Origin: Raffaelea ambrosiae
Taxonomy: Eukaryota; Ascomycota; Sordariomycetes; Ophiostomatales; Ophiostomataceae
DNA: 64,000 nucleotides
Assembly (NCBI GenBank): GCA_002778195.1
Contig: PCDI01000005.1
Location: 1,083,075 to 1,147,074, forward strand
Direction: 5' to 3'
Below the pieces are notes generated by a model. The model saw only the letters and a program-made list of their open reading frames with translations, did no database searches and was not told the origin of the DNA. Shown here piece after piece: positions 23,263 to 32,896 of the stretch (position 1 is the first letter of the stretch; the number at the start of each line of letters is the position of its first letter). A program made the translations under genes and the position numbers.

Positions 23263-24195
23263 AAAACCAGCCAGACATGCGCGACTGGGGTGTACGAAAG
23301 AATGAAAAGCCAAAAAGAAAGGCAACAAAAACAGAAAAAAAAAGGGGGGAGGACATCTGCATCCTCCTAGTTTTGGCAATACGAAATCTTGAAGTGGAGA
23401 GGGATTTCTAGGTGTCTACGGGAGAGTCGTGGTTTTGGGTTGGGTTTTGGTTAGGTCGGGGTCGGGGTTCTGGCTTTTGTTTTTGTTTTTGTTTTTTGAT
23501 TTTTGGCTTTGGCATGTTCTTTTTTTTTCCTGTCTCCAGTCTTCTTGTCTTTCTTGCTCTTGTTTTGGGTTTGTTCTGTTTGCTTTTGTTTACGGGATAT
23601 CCTTGGTTTGCAGAAGTACAACAGATTCGAGGTCAGGTTCGCGCCCGGTTGGGCCAGGGCAGGATAGGGTAGGCTGGATCGGGCCTGGGCAAATATGCAT
23701 TACGGTCTTGAAGGATGATGTCTTTTGTTACGAAGAAATATGTGTAGTTCAAATTTTCCATTTGCCTCGTTCTGTCTCACAGTATCACAGGGCATCACAA
23801 CACATGCTCAGTTCAAGTCGAGTGTGCGTTCATGCCTCCTGCCAAAGATTTCTAACAGACCATTTGGCCTCACGGGGAATTGGCGATGGAACGATGACAA
23901 GTTTAATTATCAATGCGTGAAGAGACCGTACTGACTATCAAACGTACAAGATTGATCAGACGGTCAAAAACGCACAACAACCCACGTCCCAGAACACGGC
24001 ACTGCGCAAGGCTAGCATGGTTGTTAAAGAGCTTACTGCCTGAAGACCCACTTTGCCCCATCCCAACACATCCACTTGACAGCCGCGTCCCACACCCACT
24101 TTTGGAATGACTAGGAGCCTTGTCCTTAAATTGTTGCGTGGGGGGGGGTTTGCCCGTGTCTCGTCAGGACTCCCTGCCTAACCATAGTGCGCTGA
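23263..24195. other. Convergent intergenic region
   Basis: 930 nt with G/T-rich sequence (TTTTGTTTTTG runs near 23,476-23,500) just after the membrane-protein gene, then unremarkable sequence. No gene is supported. Confidence 0.5.
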
Positions 24196-24797
24196 CTAGG
24201 CGGCTTTGGCACCGAATATGCCCATGTTGGGTGGGTCTCTTTCGGTTTGCGCAATGTCGATTGCAGATCGATCAATGAGGTTCGAACGGACGAGCTGGTC
24301 GAGATACTCCATGGTCCATTCTTGGCAGCGCTTCGCCTGAACCTGTATGAAACGGGAATGTTAATAACAGAAATATTACATTATTGTCTAGTTGCAATGG
24401 AGCTTACACCGTCAATCGGGGCTCGGACATTTTGCCCCCCCCGCGGCGGAGGGACTCTCGCGGCTTCACGCTCCAGATTGGACCGAGGGATGGTTTCCTT
24501 CGTAAAGTCGGAAGCATTGGGCTCGTACACGTTGTTCGAATCCACGGTACCAAGAAGAATTAGCTGCTTGAGGTCAATAGAATGGATACATTCATAGTTC
24601 CGTCTGAATTCAAGGGTAAAGCCAGCCACAATAGGCTCTCCGACGACATGGATGACAGTTCCCTTGGTAGATAGTCTGTGATAAGATTCGCTGACATCAC
24701 CGCGATCGTACGCTATGTTCGGAATGAAGATGGCAAAATGGGCGCGCTGGCTGGTGGTGCGACGATACTTGGCGAGATAGACGTTACGAGCTGACAT
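24196..24797 (-). CDS. Uncharacterised fungal family, copy 1 (possible permuted papain-like fold)
   Basis: Two exons (24797-24408 and 24342-24196) encode 178 residues. It is a clear paralogue of the gene at 26,974-27,694, with the single phase-0 intron at the same place. Shared blocks are ARNVYLAKYR, QRAHFA, GEP, RNY, the acidic-basic linker before AP(I/V)DG, and KRCQEWTMEYL. The layout of an early His (His20, RAHFAIFIPN), a GTVIHVVGEP strand block and a late Cys at the start of a helix (Cys136, RCQEWTMEYL) resembles circularly permuted NlpC/P60 (LRAT-like) enzymes. That fold is my inference, not a database result. An in-frame ATG lies 30 nt upstream, but the chosen start matches the paralogue's N-terminus exactly. 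No signal peptide is visible. It is divergent from the APH-like gene. Confidence 0.75.
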
Positions 24798-25778
24798 TTT
24801 AGCAACGGCAGACAAAATGGCACCCACCGAGAATGCAATAAGGGCAAGGAATCAAAAACAATACTTAAAGGATAGATTTTCGAAGACTTGCCACAATTTG
24901 AGATCAAAGTTGAAGGACGAGGTCAATTCTTAAGTAAACGAAGTGACGGTGGTTCAGATGCCATGACAACAGGCCGATGCAATAGACCCCAACTGTGTCG
25001 TTTCATGTCGAACTTAACACTTCTCCCCCTCGAGACAGGGCTTCGTGATGGGCTTTGAATCTGCAGCCTTGTGGCCACTTGCCAGCCCGCTCTTTGTATC
25101 CGTGCTGATACAGCTTGGCCTTTTGGGGGGCTGGTAGAGGCGCTTTAAGCCCGCCACAGACAAAGAATCCCTGGTTTGACTACAATGCTGTAGCTTAGCT
25201 CGCGAGAATATATGGTGTTCATGCGACAGTTGACGTCCCAAATCATCGTCATGAGCCTTTGTAGATTTGCCGAAGACGCTTGCCCACGTAGCCCCCATCT
25301 ACAGTAGTGGCCAACAACCCTTTCAAGATCTTCAGTTGACTGGGACACATGTTGTGAAGATTATACCTATGGCCGTTTCCGTCGCAAGGCGCCTAGAGAT
25401 ATGAAACATATTCATAGCTTGGACGTCTGAACCACCACGCCACTTTGGGGTCCCTCATGCCGGAGGGAGAGCGATGAATAAAGGGACTGTTTGGTTTCTT
25501 TGACTTAACAGTAGTCCTGGACCCCATGTTAGAACAGTCTGGTATAAGGGCCAAAAACAGTCGCCACAACGGGTAGACGTTTGGAGACAGAGACACGGTC
25601 CACGTGACTTACTACCGTAGTGAACTCACCCCAAATAGCTGAAAAGTAAAGCACAGACCGCTATTTCTACAAGAGGCCGAAAACGCTGCATCTAATCGCC
25701 GCTTGTAATTAACAGCTCATCGGTTTTCTTCCTCCCCAACGTCTCATCATTATTTCAGTATCCCGTGTATTTACACCA
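24798..25778. other. Intergenic between copy 1 and the APH-like gene
   Basis: About 1 kb of lower-GC sequence between two divergent genes. Short open frames on the minus strand (25,014-25,596) resemble nothing I know. It holds both promoters; no clear motif is seen. Confidence 0.45.
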
Positions 25779-26775
25779 ATGGAGATACAGGGTACAAACA
25801 TGCCATGCATCGACATTGCATCTCTACCAGACACTACTGTGGCAGAGATGAACTTTCTGGATACCTCTTTTTTCAAGTCCAGAGAGCCGTTCCCAGTTCC
25901 GTTGCCAACTCCAGACGAGGTCAAACAAAAGTGTGCGGTCATTCTTCGTGGAGGAAGCGGGGTCGTCCGATTCGAACATCTTGGTTTAATTGTCAAAGCC
26001 GGGAATTCGAAATATGTTCGTCTGGAAGAAGCACAGACGATGTGGGCCATCAAACGGGCTTTTCCCGGCAATGAAGTCCCCGTACCTGAAGTTTTCGGAT
26101 GGCGAAAGGCTGGGCACCAAAATTTCATATATATGAGCCTGGTCCCTGGATCAACTCTCCGTGATGCGTGGGAATTATGCACGACCACAGATAAAGAGGC
26201 AATTCGGGAACAGCTGGCCAGCATAGTTGGGGCGCTGCGACGTCTCACGCAAGATTGTGGCCCGCCGAATCGTTTCGTAGGTGTGTATTCATGTGCGTCG
26301 TACACGATGGAAAGGCATACGCTGATCATGTGTGATAGGGTCTGTCAACAAGGGACCCTTACAGGATAGGCTCTTCCAGGGGGACTATGAAGAAGGCCCT
26401 TTCTGGGGCATCGAAGCCTTCAATGATTTTACTGGAGCCGCAGTCACCAAGCAGCGGCCCGGCCCCGGGGGTATCGTGAAGAACATTTACCGGGATTTCT
26501 TCCCCGACAGTGGCAATATTTATTTCACGCATGGGGATCTAACCCTGACAAACATTATGGTATCTGGGGAACCGGGTACAATGCGCATCATTGGCATCAT
26601 TGACTGGGAGCAGGCTGGTTGGTACCCCGAGTACTGGGAGTACTGTAAAATGCTTATTGCAGTTGACTACGAGCACGAATGGCGCAGCGAAGGGTGGGCT
26701 GACGGCGTGATGCGGCCTTTTGAAGATGCTTTTGAAGCTTATGGGGAATACTATCATTGGCGTGGATGTCCATGA
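25779..26775 (+). CDS. APH-like (aminoglycoside phosphotransferase fold) kinase
   Basis: Two exons (25779-26280 and 26339-26775) encode 312 residues. The kinase-like fold is shown by the Brenner-type motif FTHGDLTLTNIMV, with His232, Asp234 and Asn239, and by the metal-binding IIGIIDWEQAGWYPEYWEY with Asp256. The N-lobe has a Gly-rich segment (VILRGGSGVVRFEH) and LIVKAG. Fungal members of this group are numerous and probably phosphorylate small molecules; very few substrates are known, and antibiotic resistance should not be assumed. The final part is shorter than in many relatives, ending right after the helix that follows the second metal site. It lies between the two inverted paralogues and shares a divergent promoter region with copy 1. 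Confidence 0.85.
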
Positions 26776-26973
26776 AGTTTGTCGATGACGCGGTGCCGGG
26801 AGTGGATTGCAGAATGTCTTAAGCAGTTTGGTGCCGGGGGCACCGCAAAGACACACGATTAGGCAGCAGCATTTTTTTCATGCATGCACGTCGGAATTTT
26901 GTTCCCGAGTTTTTTTCAATTTGCTTTTTCGCCCATTCTCCGTGTAAATCCAGGAACGAATTGCCCATTGAAA

Positions 26974-27694
26974 ATGGCTGCTCGCAACGTGTATCTCGCC
27001 AAGTATCGCACGGCCTCCAACCAGCGTGCCCATTTTGCTCTTTTCTTTCCCAACGCGACCGACGACCGCAGCAACATCCGCGACACGTACCCCAGCCAGA
27101 CGACCAAGGGCACCATTATCAACGTGGTGGGCGAGCCGCTCATGACCGGGTTCGTCCTGGAGATCAAGCGCAACTACGACTGCAGCAATGCCAACGAGCC
27201 ACAGCCCCAGCAGCTTGTTTTCCTCGGCCAGGTGGACGCTGGCCATTTGTATGAGCCGCAGCCAGACCATTTCGTAAACGAGAGCATCCCGCGGGCAAGA
27301 CTCGAGCACGAAGCTGCCAAGATTCCTCCGCCCCCATCGGGGCAAAACATCAGGGCACCCGTGGATGGTGTACGTATTTTTTTTTCATTTTTTTTCTTTT
27401 TTTTCTTTTTTATTTTTTTCATTTTTTTTATTTCTTTAACTTGGCTTATTTTTTTTATTTCTTTTTTCATCGGAACGGGTCATCGATCATTGACTTTGTT
27501 TTCTCTGATTAACTCATACATCCTCGCAGATCAACACGAAGCGCTGCCAGGAGTGGACTATGGAATATCTCAGACATCTGGCTAGTCTGAATCTCATTGA
27601 CGCCTCTGCGGTTGACAAAGCCCAGGCCGAAAGAGATCCGGCCGATTTTGGCATATTTGGTCTGAAGCCAGCTGGACCTTCTGCACTGGAGTGA
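26974..27694 (+). CDS. Uncharacterised fungal family, copy 2 (possible permuted papain-like fold)
   Basis: Two exons (26974-27369 and 27530-27694) encode 186 residues. It matches the minus-strand gene at 24,196-24,797 along its whole length and shares the intron position (after the DG of AP(I/V)DG, phase 0). The early His is His20 (RAHFALFFPN) and the late Cys is Cys138 (RCQEWTMEYL). The C-terminus is eight residues longer than copy 1. The intron is T-rich (long TTTTTTATTT runs) and 160 nt long. Only about 200 nt separate it from the end of the APH-like gene upstream. Function is unknown; see copy 1 for the fold argument. Confidence 0.78.
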
Positions 27695-28129
27695 AAGTGC
27701 ATCAAGCATCATCATAGTCTGGTTGTTCTACTGCACCCGTCTTTGTCTTAGTACAAGGACAAATGCGTTTCAAGAGACGATCATTTCAAGCTGAACAATA
27801 GCAAATCGAAGCCGTAAACTGGTCTGGGTACCGATCCCTCTCAAAGCAACTAATCAACGAGACAATACTTACACTTGTGAAATTACCCTTAAGACCAGAT
27901 TCTTGGCTTCACACTTCTCCCATCGATTAGGCTCAACATTGTTTTTTTTGTCTGTCTTGCTCTTTGCCCTCCGTCATATTTGAATCCCATTATGACGTAC
28001 CCTCGATCGTCTTTATGCTCTTCTGCCCTCAATCTGTATAAGTCTGATCTTGTCTATGGTGTGTCTGTCTGAGACGTCTGTTTTTATTTTTATTTTTATT
28101 TTTACGTCTCTCTTTGATCCACTGCCTCC
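27695..28129. other. Convergent intergenic region with TTTTTA repeat
   Basis: 435 nt without a gene. A short (TTTTTA)n tract lies at about 28,080-28,103, close to the end of the arylamine N-acetyltransferase relic. Confidence 0.5.
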
Positions 28130-28690
28130 TTACAGTCTCAAACTGTTTTGAATCGCCGACTTTTCGTCTTTCGGCAGGGTGATGTCAAAGAACTCCCGCA
28201 GCGCCTCGGCTCGCTCCTCCTCTGTCTGCGGCGTCTTCAGCCTGCAGCGTCTTCGTCTTACCGCTCGGATTCTGCTTCAGCGCACCGTTGACCAGCATCC
28301 GCTTTCCGTAGATCTCGACCACTAGCGGGAGTGGCCGGATGGGCCCATCACCGCCAAAAGCAACGTCCGAGACGTAGATGTGGCACCTGGTGTTTTGGTA
28401 TTAGACAAAGACAGAGTTATGGATTGGCTACCCCCCGGAGACGACAGGGTAAATTTACGATGCCTGCCATCCCGGAAAGTTATCCTGGGGCACTCCATGG
28501 ATGCGTGGACGCGGAGATCCGTCAAGAGTGCCTTAGAGGGCGAGGCATCGCGATGCCGCTGCGGGAGGCCGATGCAGTCGAGGAACGGCCGAAGCTGTTC
28601 AGGAGAGAGGGCAGACTTTGGGGGGGGGAGGGAACAGATGTGGATCCTGCACATGAGAATGCACAGAGTTCTTAGATCTACGAAAGCTTC
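28130..28690 (-). pseudogene. Arylamine N-acetyltransferase (NAT) relic
   Basis: On the minus strand an N-terminal NAT-like segment (LSPEQLRPFLDCIGLPQ) is followed, after a possible splice site near 28,388, by YVSDVAFGGDGPIRPLPL, which matches the NAT strand normally reading DVGFGGxGPxxPLPL. The C-terminus continues as LVVEIYGKRMLVNGALKQNP. After a short frameshift near 28,240 (an extra stretch around CTGCAGGCTG) it reads TEEERAEALREFFDITLP to a TAA at 28,130. The whole central part, including the catalytic Cys (RGGxC) and His, is absent, so no NAT activity is possible. Intact NATs are about 280-340 residues and use acetyl- or malonyl-CoA on arylamines; Fusarium relatives detoxify benzoxazolinone metabolites (family knowledge). 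The identification rests on recognised motifs and has not been aligned. Confidence 0.65.
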
Positions 28691-28883
28691 CCCGTCCTTT
28701 CTGGTTTGTATAAACGCCCTACCAACTGGGAATCGCTGATGACAAACAATCGATATGAAGAAAAAAAAAAGGCTTCATTGCCCCGTCTTACCAGAATCCG
28801 CTAATGGCAGCGCTGTAGGAAAGCGAAAAGAAAGAAAAGGAAAAAAAAAGAAGAAACCCCCCCCAAAATGAGTCGCCGCGGGT

Positions 28884-29627
28884 TTAATTTACAGTAAGGT
28901 GCTTTCGCAGCGCCTCCAGCGTCTGGATCTGCTGCCCGTCCGCTGTAAAATTGCCGGCGTCCAGCCACGCCTCCATGCCGCGCTTCACGGCCGGCCACTC
29001 CCCGTCCAGCATGGCAAACCACGCCGTGTCCCGATTGCGGCCGTTGCGCAGAATCATGTGCTGCCGGAACACGCCCTCGAACTGGAACCCGTACCGCAGC
29101 GCGGCCCGCCGCGACGGCGCGTTGCCCGCATCGCACTTCCACTCCAGGCGGCGGTAGCCCAGGGTCTCAAAGACGTAGCGCGCCAGCAGATAGAGCGCTT
29201 CGGTGGCGGCGGTGGTGCGCTGCAGGCGGCGGGTGAAGAGGACGTGGCCGACCTCGATGACACGGTTGGGCTGGTCCATGCGCATGAGGGCGAAGAGGCC
29301 GGCAGCAGACGAAGGGACCTGCTGCTGCGGTCCGGCGGTCGTCTGGATCACATAAAACCACGGGTTGGTACTGGCTGCCCGCTGGGCGAGGGCTGCTCGC
29401 ACTTCGTCTACCGACTGCCACGGCTCGTCCGAGAGGTAGTCAAAGAGCACCGCGTCCTGGGGCATCTGCAAAGCGCCGTAGAGATCCTCGGCATGCTGGG
29501 TGGACACGGGCACCACCGACGCGAGGCGGCCCGCCAGGCAGAGATCGCGGGCAGGCTGCTTGGCCGGGCCGGTATCGGCCAGGACAGGCCGTTCTGAGGG
29601 ACGCGGGTTGCTACTGCTCGTCGACAT
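28884..29627 (-). CDS. GNAT N-acetyltransferase, RimJ/RimL type
   Basis: A single-exon gene of 247 residues. The Acetyltransf_3-type fold is visible from about residue 30 to 215: substrate-side strands (WFYVIQTT, AAGLFALMRMDQ), the central strand VIEVGHVLFTRRLQRTTAAT leading into the CoA-binding helix, then LARYVFETLGYRRLEWKCDAGN with the typical N-x-x-S-R-R-A-A-x-R-x-G-F helix (APSRRAALRYGFQFEGVFR). The final DTAWFAMLDGEWP is typical of fungal members. It should transfer acetyl groups from acetyl-CoA to an amine; the acceptor is unknown. No targeting signal is visible. The gene is complete, unlike several neighbours. Confidence 0.88.
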   Translation of the reverse strand: MSTSSSNPRPSERPVLADTGPAKQPARDLCLAGRLASVVPVSTQHAEDLYGALQMPQDAVLFDYLSDEPWQSVDEVRAALAQRAASTNPWFYVIQTTAGPQQQVPSSAAGLFALMRMDQPNRVIEVGHVLFTRRLQRTTAATEALYLLARYVFETLGYRRLEWKCDAGNAPSRRAALRYGFQFEGVFRQHMILRNGRNRDTAWFAMLDGEWPAVKRGMEAWLDAGNFTADGQQIQTLEALRKHLTVN

Positions 29628-30045
29628 GCTGCGTGCTGCCCGTGTGGTCAGTTGGAAGTGTCGTTGCTCGGCGCAATCGAGTCAAAGCCATTAGTCAGAA
29701 GAAAAACACAGCGACACGTGACTGACATTATGGCACTACTTGGCGCTAAAACCTCATCCTAGGCAGCAGCAGCACCCAAGAACATCCTGCCTACCTGCGT
29801 CTGTGGCTACGTACTATTTCAAAGCACTGTTTTGCTGGTTTAAGCCCCTCTTATTGACTAGCGGCTTCCTTCTTTCCCACGCAACATATCCTTGGATTTC
29901 AGCCAAAAGGGAAACATGTCTGCAACCATGTCTTGTCACTTAAAGCACCGGGCTCGATCTCTAGATAGCTGTATCGCTCCCCAAGAAAAGGTATAGCTGG
30001 GACCCGACAAGGCCGACGACCACGAGCAAGGAATCCATTTAGAAC
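29628..30045. promoter_or_regulatory. Divergent intergenic region
   Basis: About 420 nt between the GNAT gene and the first protease relic, transcribed away from each other. No specific motif is recognised. Confidence 0.35.
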
Positions 30046-31895
30046 ATGGAAACCGCATCTACAGATCCACTGCGTGGTTTCACCAAGCCGTCAATCGACG
30101 AGGAGGACGGTTACTTGGAGGCTTAGCTGGCCAGCCACGGTTGGTAGCGAGGACGTCCACCGAGCCGTGGTATGGATACGCGGGCACCTTCTTAGTGTAT
30201 AAGAGAATTTATGTCATTGGCAACCACTCTATTGTCCAAAAATGGTGTCCAGAATTGCGGGCAAGGATCATCGCCGCCCTGAGCCGCAGCAGCAATAGTA
30301 TTGACGACTGCTTGGACTGGGATCACTTCTTTCCAATCCGCATCGGATATGAACATGACAGAGACATACGCCAACATCCGGTCGTGCTTCTCGTCGGACT
30401 GGGAGACAATAGCGCTTGTTCGTGCGAGGCGGCCATGTCAGCGGCGTTGCGCTGCCGAGCTGCTTTGCGTGCATACGACATTCAAGATGTTGAAGTGGAG
30501 ATCTTGACAACCCAATTCGAACCGAGAGCATCATCGGCCGCCATCGCAGAACTCGAATCCGCCATAAACTGGACTTACTCGCAGGCAATACCTTCTGGTG
30601 CGGATCGCGACTTGGACTTGGCCGACATCAATGGCCATCTGATGCCTTTGCTGCCGTTCTCCGGGTATCGCACCGAACAAGACAAGGCCCGGCCAGGCGA
30701 GCCCCAGGCACAATCTGGCTCGATGGGGCTTCACATTCGTCTCACACGGCCGCCCACTGAGTCCGTCGATCTAGAGCCGGCCGTGCCGAGCACCACATTT
30801 GGACTCACCAGCCGTCATGTTGCCGTTGGCTGCCGCACCGCGCACGACCAGGATATACGCCGTGGCCACGACGATGAGCAAAGCAAAGAGACAAAGCCGC
30901 GTCGATTACTGTCCGGCGGCCCTTCGTGTATGAACGACGTATCGCACCGTCTTCAGATTGCAAGGTTAGACATTCGCTAAGCTTCAGCAAACAGAACGGC
31001 GACTCGTCTCAAAGCCGGATTACCCCTTCTGGCAGGACCTGCACAGTCTCCTGAGCACATGTCTTTCTACACATATTGATGATTTGAAAGCGGCATTGGA
31101 CAACTTGGAGATGCGGGACATATCGGATCGAGTTATTGGACCAGTTCCATACTCGCCAAAGCACGAAGTCGGAAACCGCGATAATTTCTGAGGCTGGGCC
31201 TTGGTGGATATTGGTGGGACGCATGTTGGTCCAAATTCTTCGCCTTCATCTGCAGAGGAGACAAACAAGGTGTATCTGGCCGGTCATGTCACCGAGGCCG
31301 CGATTCGCTCTGCGAATCAGATGAACGCCATATGGTCGCTGCAAGTGGAAGAGCCGGACCTCGACACATTCTCCGCCTGCATAGCGAGAACATGCCACCA
31401 AAGCCACCTTTTGATGAAGACAGCCGCGCCATGCACCTCGTCGCCAAACGTGGCCAAGCGACCGGACTCTCCTTCGGAGTCACAAGCCAGATCGAGGCTG
31501 TCCGGAGAACGCCATGTAAAGACGACCCTGGCAGAGAGCCGATTGTATCACGCCATATACTAGTGATAGGACTCGAGGGTAGCACGTTTTATTCCAAGGG
31601 TGACTCGGGTTCATGCATCTTTGACTGCACAGGGCGCGTGGTAGGCCTCCTAGACGGTGGCCAAAACAACAACAAAATTACCTTGGGCAACCCCGGCATG
31701 GGTGACAGCATGCCAGACAAGTCCAACGTGCCAGCTGTTCCGGAGGATGCCACGTCGCTAACGAGGCTGACAGCTTGCGCCAAACTGGGTGGAGCAGCAA
31801 AAGAGCCAGGAGGAGATGTGACATTTGTCACGCCCATCCAGTGGATTTTGGAAGACATCAAGCAGTTTACGGGGTGCAATCCTGAAATTTTTTGA
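30046..31895 (+). pseudogene. Trypsin-like serine protease domain protein, broken
   Basis: A recognisable fungal protein with a chymotrypsin-fold C-terminus, but not translatable as one frame. A short N-terminal piece may start at 30,046 (ending EEDGYLEA, stop). The main frame runs from 30,141 through YVIGNHSIVQKW, HPVVLLVGLGDN and LTSRHVAVG (candidate catalytic His) to about 30,927. After a probable intron (to about 30,994) the next segment reads KPDYPFWQDLH and LDNLEMRDISDRVIGPVPYS. It then meets an in-frame TGA at 31,189-31,191 immediately before GWALVDIGG, the catalytic Asp strand. A second break near 31,390-31,400 shifts the frame before MHLVAKRGQATGLSFGV. The nucleophile motif KGDSGSCIF is intact at about 31,596-31,620, and the frame ends at 31,895. 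His, Asp and Ser positions all survive, so decay looks recent. Confidence 0.7.
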
Positions 31896-32896
31896 GGACT
31901 TCAGAAAGGTATACACCACAGGATACCTGTTCGAATCAGTTCAATGACAGGCGTTTGTTTTCTTAAATATGCCGGCTCTTCAGTTTGAAACGCCATACAA
32001 CGTCAACCGTATGTTATTGTCAAGGGAAAGGGACAATCACATGCCTTCTCTCAACGGGTCTATATCCGTCGTCCGTTTGATCCAGAGTATAGATATGGAA
32101 TATAAAGGCATATCGGACGTTCCCACCACCGGGGGTGACGACTCTGTGTGCTACTCTTTCATGTCGAATCATATTGGGGCTGGCGTGTATAGACTGGTCT
32201 AGGGATGCCACAAATAACAAAGATATCAGGAGACGGATGACACACTAAACCTAAGGTTATAACCTCGGACCAAGAATTACCTAGATAAACTGCACGCGGA
32301 CATTATATAGGAGAATGAACTTCTCGATATTATCTCGCCCTGGCTTTGAAGACACATGCACTTCCACCTAGAATATTGGGCGAGCTAGAACCGAATCGCA
32401 GATATCTTTTCATCGTATCACTACAATTGTGGTTGCGGCCTAGATACTGAGCGTCTGTGAAATAGCGGTCTCTATCGCGGGAAAGTATGCGTGTCGTGGC
32501 AAGAAGAGATATCCAAATGACATAGTTATGTTTTCAAAACTGCTAGTCGGGGAGCCAAACTTCGTGCCACTTACACGGCCGGAACAACGGGGCATTGCCA
32601 AGACTGGGGCTCCATCGTCATCGGCCGACGAGCTAAACCGCTTTGGCTGCTACTGGCATCCTATGGCGAGGATCCATACGACCCCGTCCGCTAGGACTCT
32701 CGGCCAGACCCTCTTGCGCTAATGCTTTGGCAAAGGGAGGAAGTTTTCAGCGAATAACGAGCCTGTGTCTCCTCTCTTCTCGCGTCACCTCCAGCCCAAA
32801 CAAACCAAAAACCGAGAAGCTTGGTGTCGTGCTGGTTCAAGCCCCAGATAGGCCGACCACACTGAGAATTATATCTTTCTCCTTGGGGCAGAGAAG
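31896..32896. other. Intergenic, promoter of the Zn2Cys6 gene
   Basis: 1 kb with no convincing coding content. The part near 31,960-32,200 has a short open frame (about 77 codons) with no recognised motif. It must contain the promoter of the downstream regulator. Confidence 0.4.

Noticed and set aside
30046..31895. Intact trypsin-like gene with introns removing the TGA and the frame change
   Set aside because: No GT-AG pair near 31,189 or 31,395 removes the lesions without deleting the conserved Asp strand or the segment before MHLVAKRG.
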